The position numbers and the translations under genes are program-made. 64,000 nt of DNA from Kutzneria sp. CA-103260 (GTDB lineage Bacteria; Actinomycetota; Actinomycetes; Mycobacteriales; Pseudonocardiaceae), in NCBI RefSeq assembly GCF_018263855.1, contig NZ_CP073318.1:496001-560000 (forward strand), given 5' to 3'. Each line of letters starts with the position of its first letter. Position 1 is the first letter of the stretch. Positions 34,351-43,731 of the stretch are shown piece after piece. The notes under the pieces were generated by a model. That model worked only from the letters and a program-made list of their open reading frames with translations. It was not told the DNA's origin and ran no database searches.

Positions 34351-37086
34351 CTAGGGCTTGATCATCCCCGCCAGGAGCGTCGCCAGGTGTTGGGGTTCGC
34401 GGTCGGTGAGCTGGCGGATCTGGGTGCGGCAGCTGAAGCCGTCGGCGAGGACCGCGGTCGCGGGGTCGGTGGCGCGGAGGGCGGGGAGGAGGGCGTGGTT
34501 GGCGACGGCGACGGAGACGTCGTAGTGGCCAGTCTCGAAGCCGAAGTTGCCGGCGAGGCCGCAGCAGCCGGCGTCGAGGACGGTGGTGTCGACGCCGGCC
34601 GACGTCAGGGCGGAGCGGTCGGCGTCGAGGCCGAGTTCGGCGTACTGGTGGCAGTGGGGCTGCATGACGGCACTCTCGGAGCCGAGGGACGGCATCGCGG
34701 GGGCGACTTGCTCGGCGAAGGTGTGAACGCGGCCGGCCAGGCGTACGACGGCGGGATCGTCGGTGAGTTCCAGGGCGTCGGACTTCAGGAAAGCGGTGCA
34801 GCTGGGTTCGAGGCCGACGACGGGGGTGTCGGAGCCGTCCAGGATGCGGGCGGTGCGCCGCAGCACTTGTCGGGCGGTGCCGAGCTGGCCGGTGGACATC
34901 CATGTCAGTCCACAGCAGACCCGCTTGTGGGGCAAAGAAACCTGGAAGCCGAGGTGTTCGAGGACGGTCACGGCGTCGATGCCGATGCGGGGGTCGAAGT
35001 GATCGGTGAACGTGTCGGGGAACAGCACAACCGGGTCCCCGGCAACGGATTCGTGGCCCTTGAACCACGACCGGAAGGACTGGCGGGACACGGTTGGCAT
35101 GGTGCGCCGGGGATCGATGCCGCCCAGCCGCTTGACGACCCGAAGATCGCCGAGGGCGTTCACCAGGCCGGGCGCCAACGCCAGCCACAGGGGGAGGAAA
35201 CCCATGGAGTAGTGGGACATGGGCCGCAGCCGTCCCCGGTAGTGCTGGTGCAGGAACTCGGCCTTGTAGGTTGCCATGTCGACGTCGACGGGGCAGTCAC
35301 GCTTGCATCCCTTGCAGGACAGGCACAAGTCGAGCGCGTCGCGGACCTCGGGTGACCGCCAGCTGTCCCGGATGACGGATCCGTTCAGCATCTCGAACAG
35401 CAGTCGGGCCCGGCCGCGGGTGGAGTGCTTCTCCTCGCGGGTGGCCCGATAGCTGGGGCACATCACGCCGCCGGAAGCGGTGAGGCACTTGCCGACGCCG
35501 ACGCACCGACGGGTGGCCGCGGCCAGCGAGCCCTGATCGGCGTGCAGGGCCAGTTCCGTACGCACGGGAATCCGGGACGGGGCGACAACCACACGGAGAT
35601 CGGCGTCCAGCGGCAAAGGATCGACGATGCGGCCGGGGTTCATCAAGCCGTGTGGGTCGAAGATGGTCTTGAACCGGCCGAAGGCGACCATGATCTCGGG
35701 GGAGTACATGCGCGGCAACAACTCCGAGCGGGCCTGCCCGTCGCCGTGCTCGCCGGACAGCGAACCACCGTGGGAGACAACAAGGTCCGCAGCTTCCTCC
35801 AGGAACGTCCGGTAGCCGGGACCGCGCAGGTCGAAGTCGATGCGCGTGTGCAGGCAGCCGTCGCCGTAGTGACCGTAGGTGGGCCCGCGCCGGCCATGCC
35901 GCCCGAGCAGGGCGTCGAAATCCCGCAGGTACGCCCCGAGTCGCGCGGGCGGCACCGCCGCGTCCTCCCACCCCGACCACGCCTCGGAGCCGTCGGGCAT
36001 CCGGGTCGCCAAGCCGGCCCCGTCCTCCCGGATCCGCCACAGTTCCCGCATCCGCGCCGGTTCTGTGACGACCACGGAACCGGTCGCCCCCGGCATCGCC
36101 GCCACCACGGCCTCCGGGTCGACAGTCTCCACGAACAGCCAACTCCGCCCGGCCGGCAACGCCTTCAGCCCGGGTGTGCCGGGTTTGCGCTGCCGCAGGA
36201 TCGACACGATGTCCTCGTTGACCCCCTCGATCGCCAGCACGTCCAGTGACAGCAACGCCACCACCTGGTCGGCCGCCGCATAGGTGTCCTCGAAACCCAG
36301 CACCACCAGCGAACGCCGCTCCGGCAGCGGAACCAGCTTCACCGTCGCGCCGAGCACCGTCACGCAGGTGCCCTCGCTGCCGACCAGCGCCCGCCCCACA
36401 TGAAAGCCGTTCTCCGGCAGCAGCTGGTCCAGGTTGTAGCCGGACACCCGACGGGGAATGCGCGGGAAACCCGTCCGCACCGCCGCCATGACGTCGTCCC
36501 GCAACGCCCGCAGCTCGCGGTGCACCGGCAGGACATCGGAAGTGACCGGCCCGGCGTCGAAGCGGGTTCCGGCCGGCAGCAGCACGTCCAGCGACTCGAC
36601 GTTGTCGACGGTCTTGCCCCACGCCACCGAGTGCGCCCCGCAGGCGTTGTTGCCGATCATCCCGGCGATCGTGCAGCGGCTGTGCGTCGACGGATCCGGC
36701 GCGAAGTGCAGCCCGTGCGCCGACACCATGGCGTTCACCACATCCGGCACGACCCCCGGCTGCACCACGGCGGTCCGGGCAGCCGGGTCCACGTCCAGCA
36801 CCTTGTTCAGATGTCGGGAGAAGTCCACCACCAGCCCGTCGCCGCAGGAGTTGCCGGCGATGCTCGTGCCCGCGCCCCGGCTGGTGATCGGAACGCCCAG
36901 CTCCACGGCCACGCCGACGGCCGCCACCGCCGCGTCCACGGTCCGGGGCCGCACCACCGCGACCGGCACGTGCCGGTAGTTGGACGCGTCCGCCGCGTAC
37001 ACCGCCCGTGTCCCCGGATCGGCCAGGACCTCGCCGTCCACTTCGGCCCGCAGCCGCTCCACCAGCTTCGACGTCACGTCTATCAC
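34351..37086 (-). CDS. Fused FAD-linked oxidase / Fe-S oxidoreductase (GlcD-GlpC-like, D-2-hydroxyacid or D-lactate dehydrogenase type)
   Basis: 911 aa. The N-terminal part is a VAO-type FAD domain (RGAGTSIAGNS near 90-100, then TIAGMIGNNACGAHS). An FAD-oxidase C-terminal domain follows. The last third has two 4Fe-4S clusters (CVGVGKC...C and CLSCKGCKRDCPVD near 590) and CCG domains (VCCGLTWMSTG, AGCCGLAGNFGFETG). This single-chain layout is typical of bacterial D-lactate and related hydroxyacid dehydrogenases that feed the quinone pool. It is divergent from fabG with a 73-bp gap. The exact substrate is not shown. Confidence 0.9.
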   Translation of the reverse strand: MIDVTSKLVERLRAEVDGEVLADPGTRAVYAADASNYRHVPVAVVRPRTVDAAVAAVGVAVELGVPITSRGAGTSIAGNSCGDGLVVDFSRHLNKVLDVDPAARTAVVQPGVVPDVVNAMVSAHGLHFAPDPSTHSRCTIAGMIGNNACGAHSVAWGKTVDNVESLDVLLPAGTRFDAGPVTSDVLPVHRELRALRDDVMAAVRTGFPRIPRRVSGYNLDQLLPENGFHVGRALVGSEGTCVTVLGATVKLVPLPERRSLVVLGFEDTYAAADQVVALLSLDVLAIEGVNEDIVSILRQRKPGTPGLKALPAGRSWLFVETVDPEAVVAAMPGATGSVVVTEPARMRELWRIREDGAGLATRMPDGSEAWSGWEDAAVPPARLGAYLRDFDALLGRHGRRGPTYGHYGDGCLHTRIDFDLRGPGYRTFLEEAADLVVSHGGSLSGEHGDGQARSELLPRMYSPEIMVAFGRFKTIFDPHGLMNPGRIVDPLPLDADLRVVVAPSRIPVRTELALHADQGSLAAATRRCVGVGKCLTASGGVMCPSYRATREEKHSTRGRARLLFEMLNGSVIRDSWRSPEVRDALDLCLSCKGCKRDCPVDVDMATYKAEFLHQHYRGRLRPMSHYSMGFLPLWLALAPGLVNALGDLRVVKRLGGIDPRRTMPTVSRQSFRSWFKGHESVAGDPVVLFPDTFTDHFDPRIGIDAVTVLEHLGFQVSLPHKRVCCGLTWMSTGQLGTARQVLRRTARILDGSDTPVVGLEPSCTAFLKSDALELTDDPAVVRLAGRVHTFAEQVAPAMPSLGSESAVMQPHCHQYAELGLDADRSALTSAGVDTTVLDAGCCGLAGNFGFETGHYDVSVAVANHALLPALRATDPATAVLADGFSCRTQIRQLTDREPQHLATLLAGMIKP

Positions 37087-37117
37087 TTACCACCGATGCG
37101 GGCCGACCGGCCGGTAA

Positions 37118-37864
<747 letters not shown>

Positions 37865-37911
37865 ACCAACCAGGCCACTGAACCACTAAGCACGTCAGGA
37901 GAGGAAAGCAC

Positions 37912-38679
37912 GTGACCGGACTGCTCGACGGCAAGCGCCTGGTGATCACCGGGGTGATCACCGACGCCTCGCTCGGCTTCCACGTGGCCCGGGTGGCGCA
38001 GGAGCAGGGCGCCAAGGTGGTGTTGACCGGGTTCGGCCGGCTCAGTCTGGTCGAGCGGATCGCCAAGCGGCTGCCCGAGCCGGCGCCGGTGATCGAGCTG
38101 GACGTCACCGACCCGGCGCACCTGGAGGCGCTGCCGGCCAAGGTGCGCGAGCACCTCGACGGTGTCGACGGCGTGCTGCACTCGATCGCCTACGGCCCGC
38201 CCTCCACCCTCGGCGCCGACTTCATGGAGGCCCCCTGGGAGGACGTGGCCACCGCGGTGCAGGTGTCGGCGTACTCGCTGAAGTCCCTGGTCAAGGCCCT
38301 GCTGCCGCTGATGACCGAGGGCAGCTCGGTGGTCGGCATGGACTTCGACGCCCGGGTGGCCTGGCCGGCCTACAACTGGATGGGCGTGTCCAAGGCGGCG
38401 CTGGAGTCGGTGACCCGCTACCTGGCCCGCGACCTGGGCCCGCGCAAGATCCGGGTGAACGTGGTCGCCGCCGGCCCGGTCCGCACCATGGCCGCCAAGT
38501 CCATCCCGGGCTTCGTCGACCTGGACAAGCAGTGGACCGAGCGGGCCCCGATGGGCTGGGACCCGACCGACCCGGACCCGGTCGCCAAGTCGGTGTGCGC
38601 GCTGCTGTCCGACTGGCTGCCGGCCACCACCGGCTCGATGGTGTGGGTGGACGGCGGTCTGCACGCCGTCGGCATGTAG
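37912..38679 (+). CDS. inhA: Enoyl-ACP reductase (NADH), InhA/FabI type
   Basis: 255 aa from GTG 37912, with AGGAGAGG upstream. The InhA-like start TGLLDGKRLVITGVI is followed by LHSIAYGP. The active-site Tyr-Lys pair lies in YNWMGVSKAAL (Tyr near 155, Lys near 162). It performs the last reduction in each FAS-II cycle. It forms an operon with fabG. In organisms that lack mycolic acids, the same pair serves general fatty acid synthesis. A separate promoter with a palindromic operator follows for the downstream kinase gene. Confidence 0.96.
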   Translation: MTGLLDGKRLVITGVITDASLGFHVARVAQEQGAKVVLTGFGRLSLVERIAKRLPEPAPVIELDVTDPAHLEALPAKVREHLDGVDGVLHSIAYGPPSTLGADFMEAPWEDVATAVQVSAYSLKSLVKALLPLMTEGSSVVGMDFDARVAWPAYNWMGVSKAALESVTRYLARDLGPRKIRVNVVAAGPVRTMAAKSIPGFVDLDKQWTERAPMGWDPTDPDPVAKSVCALLSDWLPATTGSMVWVDGGLHAVGM

Positions 38680-38705
38680 CCGTTAGGGGCCTGAGGGCCC
38701 GGATA

Positions 38706-38725
38706 CCCATGACTTTGGTCATGGG
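38706..38725. promoter_or_regulatory. Operator CCCATGAC-TTTG-GTCATGGG before the two-component system
   Basis: Perfect 8-bp arms (38706-38713 and 38718-38725) with a 4-bp spacer, 60-80 bp upstream of the kinase start. The ATGAC-N4-GTCAT core resembles sites for DesR-like LuxR-type regulators, so autoregulation by the response regulator at 40097 is the simplest reading. A further palindrome, GGCGGCATGCCGCC, lies at 38728-38741. Confidence 0.65.
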
Positions 38726-38784
38726 ACGGCGGCATGCCGCCGGGGCGATGCTTCTCGGGCCCGTGCTGGCTACCGTTACCAGGC

Positions 38785-40023
38785 GTGGGCTCCGAAAAGT
38801 CGACGTCATCGCCAGCGCAGGAGTCTCGACGGCCCGGTCGGGTAGGGTGGCCCCCCGACCGGGCCGCTGGCCGTCCGGCCCTGTACGGGGCCATGTTCTG
38901 GGCCACGATCGTGGTCGTCACCGCCGCCGAGGTCACCAACTTCGCCCGCCAGCCGCAGCCGTACGGGCTGTGGCCGCTGGTCTGCCTGGGCGTGCTGACG
39001 CTGGCGTGGCTGGCGATGCCGTGGGATCCGACCGCGCCGCTGCCCCGCAAGCTGGGCCTGGTCCCGTTCATCGGCGGCATGCTCGCGCTGAGCCTGCTGT
39101 CCTCGTACAACTCCACCGACATCTGGCTGCTGCTGGCCCTGGCCAACTGCACCTTCGTGTTCGGTGTGCGGGCCACCGTGATCGTCGCCGCCAGCTTCGT
39201 CGCCTTCACCTTCGTCGACACGCTCACCTATCCCGGCTACACGGTGCTCGCGGCGTGCATCCAGAGCCTGGTCGTCGTCGTGCTGACGGTGTTCGTGACC
39301 GGGCTGGCCTCCGCCGTCACCGAGGCCCGGCGGCGGCGGACGGAGACTCAGCGGCTGCTCGGCGAGCTGGCCGAGGCGCACCAGGAGCTGCGCGCCTACG
39401 CCGACCAGGTGCGGGAGCTGTCGGTGGCCGAGGAGCGGGCCCGGATGGCCCGCGAGATGCACGACTCCGTCGGCCATTACCTGACGGTCATCCAGGTCGG
39501 GCTGACCAACGCGGAACGTTTCCGGGACAAGTGGCCCGAGCAGGCCTGGGCCGAGGTGGCCCAGGCCAAGGAGCTGACCAGGGAGGCGCTGGCCGACACC
39601 CGGCGGTGGGTGCGGGCGATGCGGCCGCTGGCGCTGGAGGGGCGGACCGGCAGCCAGGCGCTGGCCGAGCTGGCGCGGACCTTCGACGGCACCGGCATCG
39701 AGGTGGACTTCCGGGTCCACGGACCGGAGCAGCCGCTGCTGGGCGACACTGAGGTCGTGTTGTACCGGGTGCTCCAGGAGGGACTGACCAACGTGCTACG
39801 GCACGCGAACGCCCGCCACGCCGAGGCGGTGCTGTGCTTCACCGAGGACCGGGTGTCGCTGCGGGTCGGCGACGACGGCCACGGCGCGTCCGACCTGACC
39901 AGGGGGTTCGGGCTGTCGTCGCTGGGCCAGCGGGCCGAGGCTGCCGGCGGTGAGCTGGTCGCCGGCAACGCCCCGGCCGGTGGCTTCGAGGTGCGGGCCG
40001 ACCTGCCGGTGCGGCGCCGATGA
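38785..40023 (+). CDS. DesK-like sensor histidine kinase (HisKA_3)
   Basis: 412 aa from GTG 38785. Several transmembrane helices span about residues 37-180 (AMFWATIVVVTAAEV first). The dimerisation and phosphoacceptor helix is EMHDSVGHYLTVIQVG, with His near 225, followed by an HATPase domain with GFGLSSLGQRAEAAGG. No extracellular domain is visible, so it probably senses a membrane property or hydrophobic ligand. The downstream LuxR-type response regulator is its partner. Location after inhA makes a link to membrane lipids tempting but unproven. Confidence 0.9.
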   Translation: MGSEKSTSSPAQESRRPGRVGWPPDRAAGRPALYGAMFWATIVVVTAAEVTNFARQPQPYGLWPLVCLGVLTLAWLAMPWDPTAPLPRKLGLVPFIGGMLALSLLSSYNSTDIWLLLALANCTFVFGVRATVIVAASFVAFTFVDTLTYPGYTVLAACIQSLVVVVLTVFVTGLASAVTEARRRRTETQRLLGELAEAHQELRAYADQVRELSVAEERARMAREMHDSVGHYLTVIQVGLTNAERFRDKWPEQAWAEVAQAKELTREALADTRRWVRAMRPLALEGRTGSQALAELARTFDGTGIEVDFRVHGPEQPLLGDTEVVLYRVLQEGLTNVLRHANARHAEAVLCFTEDRVSLRVGDDGHGASDLTRGFGLSSLGQRAEAAGGELVAGNAPAGGFEVRADLPVRRR

Positions 40024-40096
40024 GCGAGCTTGCGAGCGAATCATTCAGCGCAGAGCGTCCGCGAACGCGGACACCGAGCGCTAGCGAGGTGCGGCA
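40024..40096. repeat. Intergenic repeat-like sequence between kinase and response regulator
   Basis: The 73-bp spacer is rich in GCGAGC and GAGCG units (GCGAGCTTGCGAGCG near 40024, GAGCGCTAGCGAG near 40076). The pattern resembles short dispersed elements seen between genes of Pseudonocardiales. It is unusual to find one inside a two-component operon; elsewhere in the window this string is not repeated. Confidence 0.35.
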
Positions 40097-40720
40097 GTGA
40101 GCGTGCGCGTGCTGCTGGTCGACGACCAGATCCTGATGCGCAGCGGGCTGCGCAAACTGCTGGAGATCGAGGACGGCATCGACATCGTCGCCGACGTGGG
40201 CAGCGGGCCTGCCGCGCTGGAGGTGGTGCCGGTCTGCCGGCCCGACGTCGCCCTGGTCGACGCCCGGATGCCGGGCATGGACGGCATCGAGTTGATCACC
40301 CGGCTGACCGCCGACTACCCGGCGGTGGCCAGCATCGTGCTGACCACGTTCGACGAGGACGAGTACCTGTTCGGGGCGTTGAAGGCCGGGGCCCGGGGCT
40401 TCCTGCTCAAGGACGCCTCCCCGGAGGACCTGGTCGCCGCCATCCACCGGGCCGCCGCCGGCGCAACCGTGCTCAGCGACCAGGTCGCCGGGCGGGTCGT
40501 CGCCCAGCTGCGGGGGGAGACGCCGGTCCAGCCGGTGCTGTCCAGTCGTGAGGTGGAGGTCGCCCGGCTGGTCGGCGCCGGCGCGTCCAACCGGGAGATC
40601 GCCGCCGAGCTGTACATCACCGAGGGCACCGTGAAGAACCACGTCTCCAGCACCCTGCGCAAACTGGGCCTGCGCGACCGCACCCAGCTCGCCCTCCGCA
40701 TAGCCAACGGCGACTTGTGA
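40097..40720 (+). CDS. NarL/LuxR-family response regulator (DesR-like)
   Basis: 207 aa from GTG 40097. Receiver domain: DDQ at 9-11, phospho-acceptor D55 in LVDARMPGMDG, Lys near 105 (FLLKDASPEDL). The LuxR helix-turn-helix is at 140-205 (SREVEVARLVGAGASNREIAAEL, then GTVKNHVSSTLRKL). It pairs with the upstream kinase gene. The CCCATGAC-N4-GTCATGGG site ahead of the pair is the likely target. Confidence 0.95.
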   Translation: MSVRVLLVDDQILMRSGLRKLLEIEDGIDIVADVGSGPAALEVVPVCRPDVALVDARMPGMDGIELITRLTADYPAVASIVLTTFDEDEYLFGALKAGARGFLLKDASPEDLVAAIHRAAAGATVLSDQVAGRVVAQLRGETPVQPVLSSREVEVARLVGAGASNREIAAELYITEGTVKNHVSSTLRKLGLRDRTQLALRIANGDL

Positions 40721-40801
40721 CCCCGCGAGTCCCGCTCTCAGGCAGCCATGTGTCGAGTTTCGAACTCGTGTTTCGGGTGCCCGAGAGCGGGACTCGCGGG
40801 G
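40721..40801. terminator. Large nested hairpin between convergent genes
   Basis: Outer arms of 24 bp (40721-40744 and 40778-40801; CCCCGCGAGTCCCGCTCTC) pair with one mismatch, and an inner 6-bp hairpin (CGAGTT-tcg-AACTCG) is at 40754-40768. It lies immediately after the response regulator stop and 3 bp before the P450 stop on the other strand. It probably acts as a bidirectional terminator; the outer arm is too elaborate for a simple one. Confidence 0.7.
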
Positions 40802-40804
40802 GGT

Positions 40805-42019
40805 TTACCAGGTGACGGGGAGGGAGACTAGGCCGCCGGCGAGGGAGCCGGGGCGGATCTCCAGGTCGTCGGGGGCGACGGCCAGGCGGAGGGTGGGGAA
40901 GCGGCGGAACAGGGTGGACAGCGCGATTTTCAGCTCGGTACGGGCCAGGCTGGCGCCGATGCAGAAGTGCACGCCGTGCCCGAAGGCCAGGTGGATGTTG
41001 GGGGAGCGGGCCGGGTCGAACTCCTCGGGGTCGGTGAACACCGACGGGTCCCGGTTGGCCGCGCCGGTGGACAGCAGCACACAGTCGCCGCGCTTGATGG
41101 TCACGCCTTCGACCTCGACGTCCTCGCGGGCGTAGCGGAGCAGGCCGAGGCTGCCGGACGCGGTCAGCCGCAGCACCTCCTCGACCGTCGCCTGCGCCTG
41201 GCCCTCGGGGTCGGCGGCGAACCGGTCGCGGCGCTCGAGGTCGGAGAGCAGGAACACGGTGCCCATGTCGATGCGGGTCATGGTCGTCTCGTGCCCGGCG
41301 AACAGCAGCCCGGCGGCCAGCCGGGTCATCTCGTCCTCGCTGAACGAGGGGTCCTCGGCCTGGGCCTTCACCAGGTCGGAGACCACATCGGCCTGCGGGT
41401 CGGCCCGCTTCTGGTCGGCCAGCCGCCCCATGTACGCGCGCAGCTCCTCGGAGGCGGCCTCGGCCCCGGCGCCGATGTCCATCCGGCCGAGCCGGGTGGA
41501 CAGGTCGTGGAAGTAGTCGCGGTCCTCGTACGGCACGCCCAGCAGCTCGCAGATCACCAGCACCGGCAGCGGTAGCGAGAGCAGCGCGTGCAGGTCGACC
41601 GGCTGGTCGGGATGGGCGTCGTGCTCGGCCGTCATCTCCTCGATCCGGGCGTCGACCAGCTCCTGGACATGGTCGGACAGCTTGCGCATGCGGCTCGCGG
41701 AGAACGCCGGCACCAGCAGCCGCCGCATCCGGCTGTGCTCCTCCTGCTCCCGGTCGAAGTCGCCGGACGGGCCGCTGAGCACGGCCGCGTCGGAGATCTT
41801 CGAGGCCTGCTCGGGTGCCGGGTGCGAGCGCCCGAAGCGCGGGTCGCCGAAGATCATCCGGGCCTGCTCGAAGCGGGTGATCAGCCAGGCCGGGTCGCCG
41901 GCCGGGGTGGTCACCTCGACCGGGGCGGCCTCCCGGCGCAGCACCTCGAACAGCGGCGCGATGTCCATGACGTTCGGCCGCTGGAACGGTAGCCGCGGCC
42001 GGGATTCGGTGGTGGTCAT
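40805..42019 (-). CDS. Cytochrome P450 (bacterial class I type)
   Basis: 404 aa. The I-helix oxygen-binding motif is AGHETT near 242-247, EEVLR lies near 277 and the haem-ligand Cys near 352 in [10 protein letters not shown]. It starts [12 protein letters not shown] and has no membrane anchor, so it is soluble and needs ferredoxin and ferredoxin reductase from elsewhere. It is translated directly after the PadR gene (1-bp gap). An oxidative tailoring or catabolic role is possible; the substrate is unknown. Confidence 0.95.
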   Translation of the reverse strand: MTTTESRPRLPFQRPNVMDIAPLFEVLRREAAPVEVTTPAGDPAWLITRFEQARMIFGDPRFGRSHPAPEQASKISDAAVLSGPSGDFDREQEEHSRMRRLLVPAFSASRMRKLSDHVQELVDARIEEMTAEHDAHPDQPVDLHALLSLPLPVLVICELLGVPYEDRDYFHDLSTRLGRMDIGAGAEAASEELRAYMGRLADQKRADPQADVVSDLVKAQAEDPSFSEDEMTRLAAGLLFAGHETTMTRIDMGTVFLLSDLERRDRFAADPEGQAQATVEEVLRLTASGSLGLLRYAREDVEVEGVTIKRGDCVLLSTGAANRDPSVFTDPEEFDPARSPNIHLAFGHGVHFCIGASLARTELKIALSTLFRRFPTLRLAVAPDDLEIRPGSLAGGLVSLPVTW

Positions 42020-42020
42020 G

Positions 42021-42551
42021 TCAGTCCTCCAGTGGTGGTTCCGCCGCCCGGACGCGCAGGGTCTCGAGCCAGCGCAGTTCGCTGTGTGAGCGGGTGAGCA
42101 CCTGGTCCAGCACGATCCGGGCCCAGCTGTCGTCGTCGACGGAGGCGATGTGCTCGTCGGTGCGCGCGGCGCGGGCGAGCACCGCTCGGGTCCGGGCTTC
42201 CAGCACGGCCAGCCGCTCGGCGATGGTCAGCCGGTCGAAGTTGGCCAGCCGGGCCATGAACTCGGCCGGCTCGGCGGCCAGCTCGTCGGGCAGTTCGGCC
42301 AGCATGTCGTGCAGCATCTCCACGCCCACGTCGGTGATCTCGTAGACGTGCCGGGTCGGCCGGCCGCGCTGGGCCTGCGGCGTCCTGGTGACCGCCCCGG
42401 CCTCGGTGAACCGGCGCAGCGTCGGATACAGGGAGTTGTTCGACAGCGTCGTCCCCAGTCCCTGCTCGACCCGCTGCCGCAGCTCGTAGCCATGCGCCGG
42501 CGCCTTGGCCAGGTTGGCCAGCATCACGATCTCCACCCACACATAGGTCAA
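42021..42551 (-). CDS. PadR family transcriptional regulator
   Basis: 176 aa if the TTG at 42551 is used; GTG codons at 42542 and downstream are alternatives, and no good ribosome-binding site is visible. The winged helix contains [14 protein letters not shown] and [18 protein letters not shown], typical of PadR. A C-terminal dimerisation helix region follows. It is cotranscribed with the P450 gene and preceded by nested inverted repeats, so it likely autoregulates the P450 operon in response to the P450 substrate. Confidence 0.9.
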   Translation of the reverse strand: MTYVWVEIVMLANLAKAPAHGYELRQRVEQGLGTTLSNNSLYPTLRRFTEAGAVTRTPQAQRGRPTRHVYEITDVGVEMLHDMLAELPDELAAEPAEFMARLANFDRLTIAERLAVLEARTRAVLARAARTDEHIASVDDDSWARIVLDQVLTRSHSELRWLETLRVRAAEPPLED

Positions 42552-42590
42552 CGTAACCTAGGGAGGAAGGCTATGTCACGGTGACCTATG
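42542..42590. promoter_or_regulatory. Nested operator repeats upstream of padR-P450
   Basis: CATAGGTCA at 42542-42550 and its exact complement TGACCTATG at 42582-42590 enclose a 31-bp centre. Within that lie TAGGT-N7-ACCTA (42544-42560) and GTCAC-G-GTGAC (42575-42585). Three overlapping symmetric elements in 49 bp strongly suggest cooperative binding by PadR dimers. The left arm overlaps the predicted TTG start. Confidence 0.65.
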
Positions 42591-42602
42591 CGGCCGGCGG
42601 AC

Positions 42603-43631
42603 TCAGGCGGGGACGCGGGTGGGGGCGAACGCCTCCTGGATCCAGTTCGGGTAGACGGTCGCCGGCCGGCTGACCTCGTCCAACTCGGCCAGGTCCGGCT
42701 CGGTCAGGACCAGGTCGGCGGCGGCGATGTTGTCGGCGAGCTGGTCGGTCCGGCGGGCGCCGACGATCACGCTGGTGACCGCCGGCTGAGCCAGCAGCCA
42801 GGCGATCGCGACCCGAGCCGGGCTCACCTCGTGCCGGGCGGCGACCGCCCGCACCACGTCGACGATCGTGACGCCGCGGTCCACGTCGAACGGCACGAAG
42901 TCGAAGCCGACCTTGGCCCGGCGGGTGTCCTGGTCGGTGGCGGTCCCGGCCGGGTCGATCCTGCCGGCCAGGAAACCGCCGGCCAGGGGGCTCCACACGG
43001 TCAGGCTCAGCCCCTCGTCCAGGGCCATCGGCGCCAGGTCGTGCTCGGCGTCCCGGGACAGCAGCGAGTAGTGGATCTGGTTGGCCACGAAGCCGGACTG
43101 GTTGCGCTGACGGGAGATGCCGAGCGCCTTGCTGACCTGCCAGGCGGCCAGGTTGGAGCAGCCGAGGTAGCGGACCTTGCCCTGGCGCACCGCGTCGTCC
43201 AGCGCGGCCAGCGTCTCCTCCAGCGGCGTCAGCCGGTCGTAGTTGTGGATCTGGTACAGGTCGATGTGGTCGGTGCCCAGCCGGCGCAGGCTGTCCTCCA
43301 GCGCCCGCATCACGTGTAGGCGGGACAGGCCCTGGTCGTTGGGGCCGGGACCGACCGGGGCCAGCAGCTTGGTGGCCAGCACGACGTCCTGGCGGCGCTT
43401 GCCGATGGCCCGGCCCAGCAGCTGCTCGGACTCGCCGTCGGCGTAGGCGTCGGCGGTGTCGACGAAGTTCACGCCGGCGTCCAGCGCCGTGCCCACGATC
43501 CGGTCCACCTCGTCCTGGCCGAGGCCGCCCATGGCCCCGTACACCGGGTGGCCCGCGCCGCCGAAGGTCATCGTGCCGAGGGAGATCTCGGAGACCCACA
43601 CTCCGGTGCGGCCGAGCAGGCGGTACTTCAT
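42603..43631 (-). CDS. Aldo/keto reductase
   Basis: 342 aa TIM-barrel reductase. Near residues 55-65 FVDTADAYADG carries the catalytic Asp and Tyr. The active-site Lys is near 87 (VLATKLLAP) and the His near 129 (LYQIHNYD). NADPH-binding residues follow in IVGARRTDQLADN. It reduces an aldehyde or ketone. The divergent TetR gene with a perfect palindrome between them is the likely regulator. Its substrate is unknown; induction by a carbonyl or drug-like compound is typical. Confidence 0.93.
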   Translation of the reverse strand: MKYRLLGRTGVWVSEISLGTMTFGGAGHPVYGAMGGLGQDEVDRIVGTALDAGVNFVDTADAYADGESEQLLGRAIGKRRQDVVLATKLLAPVGPGPNDQGLSRLHVMRALEDSLRRLGTDHIDLYQIHNYDRLTPLEETLAALDDAVRQGKVRYLGCSNLAAWQVSKALGISRQRNQSGFVANQIHYSLLSRDAEHDLAPMALDEGLSLTVWSPLAGGFLAGRIDPAGTATDQDTRRAKVGFDFVPFDVDRGVTIVDVVRAVAARHEVSPARVAIAWLLAQPAVTSVIVGARRTDQLADNIAAADLVLTEPDLAELDEVSRPATVYPNWIQEAFAPTRVPA

Positions 43632-43669
43632 CGGATTACTCCTTCGGGGTGACGTGCTCTCGCCGCGAG

Positions 43670-43697
43670 ACTACACAGTGTCCGGACACTGTGTAGT
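43670..43697. promoter_or_regulatory. 28-bp perfect palindrome, TetR operator
   Basis: ACTACACAGTGTCC is followed directly by its complement, with no spacer, at 43670-43697. It lies between the divergent aldo/keto reductase (start 43631) and TetR (start 43732) genes. Perfect symmetry over 28 bp in an otherwise ordinary promoter gap makes this a near-certain binding site for the TetR protein. Confidence 0.85.
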
Positions 43698-43731
43698 GCG
43701 ACGCCGGCCGGGCGTGCACTAGGTTCTGCCC

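Noticed and set aside
38728..38741. GGCGGCATGCCGCC palindrome beside the DesR-like operator
   Set aside because: GC-only symmetric words of this length occur readily in this genome, and the stronger ATGAC dyad just upstream explains regulation better.
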